Positions 16,167 to 23,818 of a DNA stretch of 34,078 nt are shown one piece after another; positions within the stretch are counted from its first letter, which is position 1; the number at the start of each line of letters is the position of its first letter. The DNA lies in assembly GCA_022361455.1 (NCBI GenBank), contig JAKSAW010000148.1, positions 1 through 34,078 on the forward strand, in the 5' to 3' direction. The position numbers and the translations under genes were made by a program. Under the pieces are notes generated by a model. It made no database searches. It was not told where the DNA came from and saw only the letters and a program-made list of their open reading frames with translations. This DNA comes from Pseudomonadales bacterium (GTDB taxonomy: Bacteria > Pseudomonadota > Gammaproteobacteria > Pseudomonadales > Ketobacteraceae).

Positions 16167-17897
16167 ATGGAACTACAAACACTTACTTATCTAGTCGTTG
16201 GCGCTACCTTTGCGTTATATATTGGTATCGCTATTTGGGCTCGCGCGGGCTCAACAAAAGAATTCTACGTTGCCGGCGGTGGTGTACACCCAGTGGCTAA
16301 CGGTATGGCAACTGCAGCCGATTGGATGTCAGCAGCCAGCTTTATTTCAATGGCAGGTTTAATCGCCTACTTCGGATACGGCGGTTCGGTTTTCTTAATG
16401 GGTTGGACTGGCGGCTTTGTATTGCTCGCCATGCTACTCGCTCCTTACTTAAGAAAATACGGTAAATTCACGGTGCCAGAGTTTATTGGCGATCGTTATT
16501 ATTCACGTGCCGCGCGTATAGTAGCTGTAGTGTGCTTGATTGTTTGTTCAGTGACTTATGTTATCGGGCAAATGAAAGGTATCGGCGTAGCCTTCTCCCG
16601 TTTCTTAGAAGTTGATTATGATACCGGCCTCTTGATCGGCATGATGATCGTATTCTTCTATGCTGTGATGGGTGGAATGAAAGGCATCACCTATACCCAA
16701 ATCGCACAATACTGCGTACTGATCTTGGCTTACACCATCCCGGCAATTTTTATCTCTCTGCACTTAACAGGTAATCCAATCCCACAACTAGGTTTTGGTA
16801 GCACCCTCGCTGGTAGCGAAACTTATTTATTGGATAAATTAGATCAGGTAGTGACTGAATTAGGCTTTGCCGAATACACCACGCAAACCAGGCTTAGCAC
16901 ACTGAACATGTTCGTTTACACCATGAGCCTAATGATCGGTACAGCTGGCCTACCCCATGTAATCATTCGCTTTTTTACTGTACCTAAAGTAAGAGATGCA
17001 CGCACCAGTGCAGGTTGGGCGTTAATTTTTATCGCTATCTTGTACACCACTGCTCCTGCCGTCGCTGGCATGGCTCGTCTGAACTTAATGAACACCATTG
17101 AACCAACTAAAGGTGAAAACCTGGTTTACGACGAACGACCACAGTGGTTCAAAAACTGGGAAAAAACCGGTCTGTTAAAGTTTGAAGACAAGAACGGTGA
17201 CGGCCGCATCCAATACACCGCAGACAAAACAACCAATGAAATGGTTAAAGTGGATCGCGATATTATGGTGTTGGCCAACCCAGAGATTGCAAAACTGCCT
17301 AATTGGGTAATTGCTCTTGTAGCTGCCGGTGGTTTGGCTGCAGCGCTTTCTACCGCCGCAGGTTTATTATTAGCAATCGCATCTGCCATATCTCACGACT
17401 TATTAAAAGGCGTGTTAATGCCGAATATCACTGAGGTACAAGAACTAAGGGCTAGTCGCATCGCCATGGCAGGCGCCATTGGAGTTGCCGGTTACCTTGG
17501 CTTTAATCCCCCGGATTTTGCCGCGGGAACGGTGGCATTGGCCTTTGGTTTGGCAGCCTCATCCATCTTCCCAGCCCTAATGCTCGGTATCTTCAGTAAA
17601 CGTTGCAATAAAGAAGGTGCAATTGCGGGTATGATTGCCGGCTTAAGCGTTACTTTACTCTATGTGTTCCAGCACAAAGGTATTATGTTTATCGCCAGCA
17701 CCTCGTTCCTTGGAGATATGTCTCCAAACTGGTTCTTTGGCATCGAACCCAATGCATTTGGTGCTATTGGTGCACTCGTGAACTTCGCGGTTGCGCTAAC
17801 AGTCTCAAGACTCACTCAAGAGCCGCCGGAGCATGTGCAAGAGATGGTTGAACACATTCGTATTCCAGTTGGTGCAGGTCAAGCTACTGGCCATTAA
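16167..17897 (+). CDS. Sodium:solute symporter, VC_2705/ActP-like (probable acetate uptake)
   Basis: Inner-membrane sodium-coupled symporter, probably for acetate or another short monocarboxylate, given its place among acs genes. It has 576 residues and about 13 transmembrane segments. The family start EFYVAGGGVHPVANGMATAA followed by DWMSAASFISMAG is the SSS signature and sodium-site region of ActP-like proteins. A hydrophilic insert at about residues 310-375 contains an EF-hand-like loop (D341, N343, D345, G346, I348). AGGAGA precedes ATG. A terminator follows at 17921-17947. I do not call it actP because the DUF4212-linked subfamily differs from E. coli ActP. Confidence 0.88.
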   Translation: MELQTLTYLVVGATFALYIGIAIWARAGSTKEFYVAGGGVHPVANGMATAADWMSAASFISMAGLIAYFGYGGSVFLMGWTGGFVLLAMLLAPYLRKYGKFTVPEFIGDRYYSRAARIVAVVCLIVCSVTYVIGQMKGIGVAFSRFLEVDYDTGLLIGMMIVFFYAVMGGMKGITYTQIAQYCVLILAYTIPAIFISLHLTGNPIPQLGFGSTLAGSETYLLDKLDQVVTELGFAEYTTQTRLSTLNMFVYTMSLMIGTAGLPHVIIRFFTVPKVRDARTSAGWALIFIAILYTTAPAVAGMARLNLMNTIEPTKGENLVYDERPQWFKNWEKTGLLKFEDKNGDGRIQYTADKTTNEMVKVDRDIMVLANPEIAKLPNWVIALVAAGGLAAALSTAAGLLLAIASAISHDLLKGVLMPNITEVQELRASRIAMAGAIGVAGYLGFNPPDFAAGTVALAFGLAASSIFPALMLGIFSKRCNKEGAIAGMIAGLSVTLLYVFQHKGIMFIASTSFLGDMSPNWFFGIEPNAFGAIGALVNFAVALTVSRLTQEPPEHVQEMVEHIRIPVGAGQATGH

Positions 17898-17920
17898 CAA
17901 CTAGCCATCAGAAGTTTAAG

Positions 17921-17947
17921 CGGGCTCTCTGTTAGGGAGCCCGTTTT
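17921..17947 (+). terminator. Intrinsic terminator after the symporter
   Basis: CGGGCTC (17921-17927) pairs with GAGCCCG (17937-17943), then TTTT. The loop is 9 nt and can close further by a C:G pair. It may be partial, letting some transcripts read into the three genes that follow. Confidence 0.8.
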
Positions 17948-17996
17948 AAGCGCTAAGCGAAGTACACAATTAAAGAATCATAAAAGGTGACTCAAC

Positions 17997-18497
17997 ATGT
18001 TTAAAAACAAACATATACTTGCAGCCCTTATTATCGCGCCAATTTTATCAATTATTTCCTATTTCGCGGTGGATCATGTGGTGTCAGAGCGCCCACACAA
18101 AGCCATGCAAGGTGCTGCCTACGAGCTTGTGCCAAAACCAAACTGTCGTTATCAAAGTGGCGTTTGCGAAATGAAAAACGGTAATTTTGAAATTAAGCTT
18201 CATGTCGATCGTTTGGAGAATGGCGAACTAGCCATGCGCCTATCTTCAGAGCATCCATTAAAAGGCGTTGGCATATCTATTTCCAATAATGAAAAAATCG
18301 CAACACACCCTTCTTCTATGAAACCTATAGACAATAGCTATCAACAATGGGCAGTGACCATCAGCGCTCCTACAACCGAGAACCAAGCCACTAACAAACT
18401 ACGATTGGCTTTAACAGCGAATGAGTCTTTCTATTATGCAGAATCCGGGCTAGCCTTTGTTGACTATGAAACGACTTATGATAGAGATTTTCGCTAA
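17997..18497 (+). CDS. Unrecognised membrane-anchored protein
   Basis: I do not recognise a family. It has 166 residues with one N-terminal hydrophobic segment (about 8-24, ILAALIIAPILSIISYFAV), so it is likely anchored in the inner membrane with the rest in the periplasm. Two cysteines (C50 and C57, in CRYQSGVC) could form a disulfide. The remainder looks beta-rich. AAGGTG precedes ATG. It begins 99 bp after the symporter, beyond its terminator, and ends 6 bp before the cNMP/CBS gene, so it is cotranscribed with that gene. A part in acetate uptake or signalling is only inferred from position. Confidence 0.75.
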   Translation: MFKNKHILAALIIAPILSIISYFAVDHVVSERPHKAMQGAAYELVPKPNCRYQSGVCEMKNGNFEIKLHVDRLENGELAMRLSSEHPLKGVGISISNNEKIATHPSSMKPIDNSYQQWAVTISAPTTENQATNKLRLALTANESFYYAESGLAFVDYETTYDRDFR

Positions 18498-18503
18498 TCA
18501 CTT

Positions 18504-20384
18504 ATGAGCAACATTAGTCCAGAACTATCCGTGGTGGCAGATTTTCTCTGCCACATTATGCCTTTTAGTAGTCTCCCCGAGGAAGACTTTAGCTCGCTTA
18601 TTCGCCATATTGATATTCAATATCATGTGAAAGCTAATCTGGTTAAACAGGATAGCGAACAAGACGGCCTTCGAATTATTCGTTCTGGCGCTGCAGAAAT
18701 ACGTACTGGCAACGATCAATTATTAGATCGACTAGGAGAAGGAGAAAGCTTTAATCTAGCGGGGCTCGCCGAGCAAGAGCCAAATGTCTACGCATCCTTC
18801 ATCGAAGATTCGCTAATTTATTTCCTTGATAAAAAGCACTATCAAGCAATGCGCGAAAAGCATCGTCCCTTCGATCGCTTTTTTCATGGTCAACGAAGCC
18901 GGCGTTTAAGTCGTGCGCTTATGTCTATGACGGATCCAACACTCATGACCAGGCCTATCAAAGAATTGATGACCCGGGATGTGTTTAAGGTAACTCCAGA
19001 AACGAGCGTACAGCAGTTAGCTCTAGCCATGTCAGAAAAGCGAATTTCATCCGCATTAGTCATGGAAGATAAAGTATTAATGGGAATAGTGACTGATCGG
19101 GATCTACGTAACCGAGTTCTAGCAAAAGGATTATCCTCAGACATTTCCGTTGCAGAAATAATGACTACCAACCCGGTCGCACTGCATGAAAGCACCACGG
19201 TTTTTGATGCCACCTTATTAATGACACAGCGAGGCTATCACCATTTACCCATTATTTCTGATGTCTCACCAAACTCATCACAAACAGAATCATTAGTAAC
19301 CGGTATTATTACCTCTTCGGACCTGATGCTTGCTAAGCAAGATGATCCTGTTTACTTGGTACAACATATTTCGCGGCAAAGCAGCACCGCTAATTTAAAA
19401 GAAATCACACAGTCCATTCCCAATTTATTTCTACAATGGGTCAACGCCAGCATTCCAGCTTCTCAAATAAGCCATGTGTTAACAGCCATCAGTGATGCTA
19501 TAACCACGCGCTTAATCGAACTAGCAATTCAAACCTATGGCCCAGCACCGGTGCCCTTTAGCTGGCTAGCATTTGGCTCTCAAGCAAGAGGCGAGCAATT
19601 ACTTAATGCCGATCAAGACAATGGTCTTTTAATCAGTAACGATGCAACACCGGAAGATATAACTTGGTTCAAGCAACTGGCACAATTTGTCTGTGATGGG
19701 CTGAATGCCTGTGGTTACGATTATTGCCCAGGGAAAGTCATGGCAATCACCGACGAATGGTGCCAACCGCTGAGGGGCTGGGTTAAAACTGTTGATAGTT
19801 GGACCAAAACACCGACACCCGATGCTGTTATGCGAGTTAGTATATTTTTCGATTTACGGAGTGTTTATGGAGACAGCACCTTAGCGGATCAGTTGCAACA
19901 ACATATGCTGGAAAGAACTCAGCAAAGCACTATTTTTCAAGCGGCCTTAGCAGCTAATGTACTAGAAACCACACCGCCATTGGGCATTTTCAGGCGTTTC
20001 GTGGTGGAGAGAAATGGTGAACACCGTGATGAGTTAGATCTTAAAAAACGCGGCATTCTGCCCATTATCGATATGCTAAGGCTGCATGCTCTTGCTAATG
20101 GTATTACTGCTGTTAACTCTCAGGAACGTTCCTATCAGTTAACTAAAAACAAGGCTCTCACAAAAATAGACGGCCGAAATTTAAAGGATGCGCTTGCTTT
20201 TATCATGCAGGTTCGTGTGTCTCATCAAGCAAAACAGATGAAAGCTGGCAAGCAACCGGATAATTACTGTAACCCTTATGATCTGCCAAAGCTATCCAAG
20301 GAACAATTAAGAGACGCCTTTACCGTCATTCACGATGCACAAAGCGCGATTAAACTCAGATATCGCCAAGGGCTAGAAGCCTAA
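18504..20384 (+). CDS. cNMP-binding / CBS-pair / DUF294 nucleotidyltransferase-like protein
   Basis: A soluble regulatory protein of 626 residues. Four domains can be seen in order: a cyclic-nucleotide-binding-like domain (about 12-130), two CBS motifs (about 152-285, likely adenosine-nucleotide sensing), a DUF294 GlnD-like nucleotidyltransferase fold (about 305-440) and DUF294_C (about 475-615). The nucleotidyltransferase motif is intact: GSQAR at 358-362 and D370/D372 in the DQDNG segment, so catalysis is possible. Targets are not known for the family. Genes of this type recur beside acetate symporters and acs in gammaproteobacteria. It is coupled to the exonuclease gene by an overlapping TAATG. 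Confidence 0.88.
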   Translation: MSNISPELSVVADFLCHIMPFSSLPEEDFSSLIRHIDIQYHVKANLVKQDSEQDGLRIIRSGAAEIRTGNDQLLDRLGEGESFNLAGLAEQEPNVYASFIEDSLIYFLDKKHYQAMREKHRPFDRFFHGQRSRRLSRALMSMTDPTLMTRPIKELMTRDVFKVTPETSVQQLALAMSEKRISSALVMEDKVLMGIVTDRDLRNRVLAKGLSSDISVAEIMTTNPVALHESTTVFDATLLMTQRGYHHLPIISDVSPNSSQTESLVTGIITSSDLMLAKQDDPVYLVQHISRQSSTANLKEITQSIPNLFLQWVNASIPASQISHVLTAISDAITTRLIELAIQTYGPAPVPFSWLAFGSQARGEQLLNADQDNGLLISNDATPEDITWFKQLAQFVCDGLNACGYDYCPGKVMAITDEWCQPLRGWVKTVDSWTKTPTPDAVMRVSIFFDLRSVYGDSTLADQLQQHMLERTQQSTIFQAALAANVLETTPPLGIFRRFVVERNGEHRDELDLKKRGILPIIDMLRLHALANGITAVNSQERSYQLTKNKALTKIDGRNLKDALAFIMQVRVSHQAKQMKAGKQPDNYCNPYDLPKLSKEQLRDAFTVIHDAQSAIKLRYRQGLEA

Positions 20385-21061
20385 TGCAGCTAAAGGATGC
20401 CAAACGCCAATGGCAATTAAGGCATTGCCAAGATCAGGCAATCAAGCATGCTTTGTCCGCCCCGTATCCCGACTATAAACGGAATTGGAAACAAACTCCG
20501 TGGTTAGCAGTAGATTTGGAAACAACCAGCCTGGAAGCCAAAAGTGGCGAAATTGTTAGTATTGGTTGGGTTGCTATTGAAAACGGGGCTATCCCCTTAA
20601 GCTCAATGCAGCGTTGGTTAGTGAAGCCTGAAGGAAGCGTTGGGCAGAGCGCCACCATACATTATCTTCGCGACGAAGACCTAGCTAAAGGGCAAGGATT
20701 AAGACATGCACTAACTGCATTGGCAACGGCAATGTCAGGTCGTGTCTGTATTTTCCATAACAAGCAACTAGACATCAGTTTCTTGGAAAAAGCCTTCCAA
20801 GAACAGTTTAGTATTGGCTGGTTTTGGCCAACTATCGATACCCTAAAATTGGAATGGAAACGCTTGCAACGCAGCGGCACCACACATTTTAAACGCAATG
20901 AATTACGCCTCAGCAACTGCCGCAAACGCTACCAGTTACCAGATTATCCATTGCATGACGCAAGCCACGATGCCTTAGCCTGTGCTGAACTATTTATAGC
21001 TTGGGCCAGTCATAGTGGCGGCCTTGGCCCGTCACTAAAAGATTGCTTGAGATGGAGCTAG
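20384..21061 (+). CDS. 3'-5' exonuclease, DEDDh (DnaQ/PolIII-epsilon-like)
   Basis: Predicted nuclease of the DnaQ superfamily, 225 residues. The catalytic residues are visible: D44 and E46 in LAVDLETTSLE (ExoI), D130 in FHNKQLDISFLE (ExoII), and H191 and D196 in LHDASHDALA (ExoIII), the DEDDh type. It lacks the C-terminal tail of the replicative epsilon subunit and so is probably not that protein. The start codon overlaps the stop of the upstream cNMP/CBS/DUF294 gene (TAATG), which implies translational coupling and a shared function. Its substrate is unknown. The end converges on DUF1348. Confidence 0.88.
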   Translation: MQLKDAKRQWQLRHCQDQAIKHALSAPYPDYKRNWKQTPWLAVDLETTSLEAKSGEIVSIGWVAIENGAIPLSSMQRWLVKPEGSVGQSATIHYLRDEDLAKGQGLRHALTALATAMSGRVCIFHNKQLDISFLEKAFQEQFSIGWFWPTIDTLKLEWKRLQRSGTTHFKRNELRLSNCRKRYQLPDYPLHDASHDALACAELFIAWASHSGGLGPSLKDCLRWS

Positions 21062-21073
21062 CAAATCGCTCCA
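21053..21073. terminator. Weak hairpin between convergent genes
   Basis: TGGAGC (21053-21058) pairs with GCTCCA (21068-21073) across a 9-nt loop and overlaps the exonuclease stop. No T-tract follows on either strand, so its role as a terminator is doubtful. Confidence 0.3.
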
Positions 21074-21086
21074 GCTTAATTGGAAT

Positions 21087-21557
21087 TTATAAACCCAACT
21101 CGCTCAAACTCTTATGATCTTCTGGCCTAGGGCCAAATTCCCAGAAAAATAGACGTTCTGATTCTTGAATGGGCACATCGTTAATACTGGCAATTCGCTG
21201 TTTCATTAATCCATTTTCATCAAACTGCCAATTTTCATTTCCATAGGCTCGATACCATTGCCCATTCCCATCATGATATTCGTAGCAAAACCTTACTGCC
21301 AAACGATCAGCATTATAGGCCCATAGCTCTTTCGCTAAGCGATAATCGTGTTCTTTAGCCCACTTACGTGTGAGAAAAGCAACGATTTCATCACGCCCCT
21401 TTAAAAACTCAGAACGGTTACGCCACTCACTATCATCCGTGTAGGCTTTAGACACTAGTTCAGGGTTTTGTAAATTCCACACATCTTCCGCTTTTCGCAC
21501 TTTGATTTGTGCACTCTCAAAACTGAACGGTGGGCATGGGGGGCGTGCAATTTCCAT
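21087..21557 (-). CDS. DUF1348 / NTF2-like (SnoaL-type) protein
   Basis: A 156-residue cytoplasmic protein of the NTF2-like cone fold, DUF1348 family. Conserved segments include [36 protein letters not shown] and [20 protein letters not shown]. No biochemical role is established for the family to my knowledge. It is the last gene of the cyanate operon, 21 bp after cynS, with GAGAAG before ATG. It might help cyanate use or clear a side product, but that is inference from position. Confidence 0.85.
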   Translation of the reverse strand: MEIARPPCPPFSFESAQIKVRKAEDVWNLQNPELVSKAYTDDSEWRNRSEFLKGRDEIVAFLTRKWAKEHDYRLAKELWAYNADRLAVRFCYEYHDGNGQWYRAYGNENWQFDENGLMKQRIASINDVPIQESERLFFWEFGPRPEDHKSLSELGL

Positions 21558-21578
21558 CGTTACTTCTCACTCAATATT

Positions 21579-22019
21579 TTACCAAGACTTATAAGGTAGG
21601 AATTTACCATTCATGGTGACTACAACTCGATCACCTTTGGGATTTTCTTCTTTTTCAACATCCATTGAAAAATCAATGGCGCTCATAATGCCGTCGCCAA
21701 ATTTCTCTTGAATAACTTCTTTTAATGTATCTCCGTATACACCAACAATCTCATACAAGCGATAAATTAAAGGATCTGTTGGCACTGTTTGATCCCAAAC
21801 CTTGGTCGGGAATACTTCCAATGCAGTGGCAACTTCGGAATCTAATCCCAAATATTCGGCAATGGCGCTAGCCTGTTCAGGTGTCGCACTATTCATACCC
21901 AAACATGCTGATGTCAACCATACTGGAGACACGCCCAAGTCACTTCCCATGGTTTCCCAAGTTAGAGACTTTTCAATTTTTGCAGCAATTATTGTTTCCG
22001 TCATTGTGAGTTTATCCAT
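21579..22019 (-). CDS. cynS: Cyanate hydratase (cyanase)
   Basis: Converts cyanate and bicarbonate to carbamate and CO2; carbamate then yields ammonia and CO2, so cyanate serves as nitrogen source or is detoxified. It has 146 residues. The catalytic residues R87, E90 and S113 lie in PTDPLIYRLYEIVGVYGD and FGDGIMSAIDF, at a constant offset of nine from R96/E99/S122 of the E. coli enzyme. The N-terminal helical domain (about 1-75) is also typical. AGGAG lies before ATG. It is 29 bp after the ABC ATPase gene in the same operon. No carbonic anhydrase gene (cynT) is in the window. Confidence 0.96.
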   Translation of the reverse strand: MDKLTMTETIIAAKIEKSLTWETMGSDLGVSPVWLTSACLGMNSATPEQASAIAEYLGLDSEVATALEVFPTKVWDQTVPTDPLIYRLYEIVGVYGDTLKEVIQEKFGDGIMSAIDFSMDVEKEENPKGDRVVVTMNGKFLPYKSW

Positions 22020-22048
22020 GATAATCTCCTGATTTGGCTATTAAGAAA

Positions 22049-22987
22049 TTAAACGTTAACGCTCTTTAGCGACAACGAAGGTTCATTGGTATTAGTTGTG
22101 TTGGTATTGATTTCAATTGAATTAACTTCAGGCTGAGCATCCACTTCCAGTGTCGGGTCAACAACAAGCGGCTGCCCAGAAAGACCACTGAATTCCTCTT
22201 TGCGATTTGAACGTTCCACTAAAAAATTAACCAAGTGATTACGAATTTTGTAATACCCTGGATGTTCAATAATTTCCGCACGTGTTCTCGGCCGAGGCAA
22301 ATTAATCGTTACGGACTCCGCCACTTTAGCCTCTGGGCCATTGGTCATTAGTAACACCCGGTCCGCTAGCAATATTGCCTCGTCAACATCATGAGTAATC
22401 ATAAAAACGGTTTGCTGGGATTCGCCCCAAATTTTAATCAGCTCATCTTGAATGATACCGCGTGTTAATGCATCTAAAGCACCGAAAGGCTCATCTAATA
22501 AAAGTAACTTCGGCTGAGTCGCAAACGCACGGGCAATACTTACACGCTGGCGCATACCACCGGATAATTGGGAAGGTTTTCGCTTACAGGTATCTTTGAG
22601 GCCCACCATCTCCAAGTACTTAAGACTATGAGCTTCCACTTCCGCTTTACTCCATTTTGGGTAGCGGGCCTTTACGCCAAAAGTGACATTTTGTAGCGCC
22701 GTTAACCAAGGCATTAAGCTGTAATTTTGAAAAACAACGCCGCGATCTAAGCTCGGCCCTGATACTTCTTTACCATCCATGATAACGCCGCCTTCACTAG
22801 GTTGATCCAACCCAGCCAAGACATTCAATATGGTTGACTTGCCGCAACCAGAATGGCCGATAATACAAACGAATTCACCTTTATCGATGCTGATATTTAC
22901 ATCGTTAAAAACGATTAGATCATCTTCTTTACCAGGGCTAGGAAAGCTTTTTCCAAGCCCCTCTACGGAAACAAATCCATGACTCAT
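22049..22987 (-). CDS. ABC transporter ATPase, nitrate/cyanate type
   Basis: Energy-coupling subunit of the importer. It has 312 residues. Walker A is GHSGCGKST (about 43-51), the signature is LSGGMRQRVSIARAF, Walker B is LLLLDEPFGALD, and the switch histidine is in MITHDVDEA. It belongs to the NrtD/SsuB/TauB group. After about residue 265 there is a tail of low complexity, rich in N, T, E and V, that the core ATPase does not need. It lies 4 bp after the permease gene. Cyanate as substrate is inferred from the adjacent cynS; nitrate or another anion remains possible. Confidence 0.9.
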   Translation of the reverse strand: MSHGFVSVEGLGKSFPSPGKEDDLIVFNDVNISIDKGEFVCIIGHSGCGKSTILNVLAGLDQPSEGGVIMDGKEVSGPSLDRGVVFQNYSLMPWLTALQNVTFGVKARYPKWSKAEVEAHSLKYLEMVGLKDTCKRKPSQLSGGMRQRVSIARAFATQPKLLLLDEPFGALDALTRGIIQDELIKIWGESQQTVFMITHDVDEAILLADRVLLMTNGPEAKVAESVTINLPRPRTRAEIIEHPGYYKIRNHLVNFLVERSNRKEEFSGLSGQPLVVDPTLEVDAQPEVNSIEINTNTTNTNEPSLSLKSVNV

Positions 22988-22991
22988 AAGG

Positions 22992-23816
22992 CTACTCCTC
23001 GTACTGCACTAATCGAGAGACACCAGATAGGGCCATATCCAATAGCATGCCCACGATACCAATCATTAAGATGGAAAATATGACGCTGTTTAGATCCAAG
23101 TTATTCCATTCATTCCAAACGTAATAACCGATTCCAGTTCCACCCACTAACATTTCCGCAGCAACGATAACCAACCATGCAATACCAATAGAAATTCTCA
23201 TGCCTGTGAGAATCGTTGGTGCCGCTGCTGGTAATATCACAGTAAATGCCGTTCGAATGGGGCTTAGTTCATGAGTTTGCGCAACCCTAATCCAGTCGCC
23301 TCTTACATTGGCAACACCAAAGGCAGTGTTAATTAGCATTGGCCAAATAGAGCAAATAAAAATCACAAAAATGGCTGACTGCTCAGAGTCTTTAATTACG
23401 AACAGCGCTAATGGCATCCAAGCAAGTGGTGATATAGGCCGCAAAACCTGAATAAATGGGTTTAATGCCTTGTACATCAATGGTGACATGCCAATAACAA
23501 AGCCCAGCGGTATGGCCACCAAAGCCGCAGCGAAATAACCAGTTAAAACACGATAAAGGGAGTAGGCCAACTGAATACCTATCCCTTTATCGTTAGGTCC
23601 TGCATCGTAGAAAGGATTGCTCAATTCATTGTAGGCATGCACAGCCACCTTAGACGGCGGTGGGACCCGAGCTTCTTGGTCTGCCCCGCCCATTAGCAAT
23701 TCGAACTCTGTTAATGCTTCAGTAGCCTCTGGCGGTTGGTTCAATGCTTCCCATACAGCCAGACTCAGTGCGAAGAACAGCAGCGATACTATCGCTGCTT
23801 TGATATTCAGGGTCAT
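22992..23816 (-). CDS. ABC transporter permease, nitrate/cyanate type
   Basis: Inner-membrane permease of the importer, about 274 residues with six or so hydrophobic segments. The EAA-like cytoplasmic loop, about IRVAQTHELSPIRTAFTVI then LPAAAPTILTG, is the contact with the ATPase. I take ATG 23816; the GTG immediately before it overlaps the stop of the binding-protein gene (TAGTGATG), so translation is coupled either way. NrtB/SsuC-like. It matches the partners on both sides. Confidence 0.9.
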   Translation of the reverse strand: MTLNIKAAIVSLLFFALSLAVWEALNQPPEATEALTEFELLMGGADQEARVPPPSKVAVHAYNELSNPFYDAGPNDKGIGIQLAYSLYRVLTGYFAAALVAIPLGFVIGMSPLMYKALNPFIQVLRPISPLAWMPLALFVIKDSEQSAIFVIFICSIWPMLINTAFGVANVRGDWIRVAQTHELSPIRTAFTVILPAAAPTILTGMRISIGIAWLVIVAAEMLVGGTGIGYYVWNEWNNLDLNSVIFSILMIGIVGMLLDMALSGVSRLVQYEE

Positions 23817-23818
23817 CA

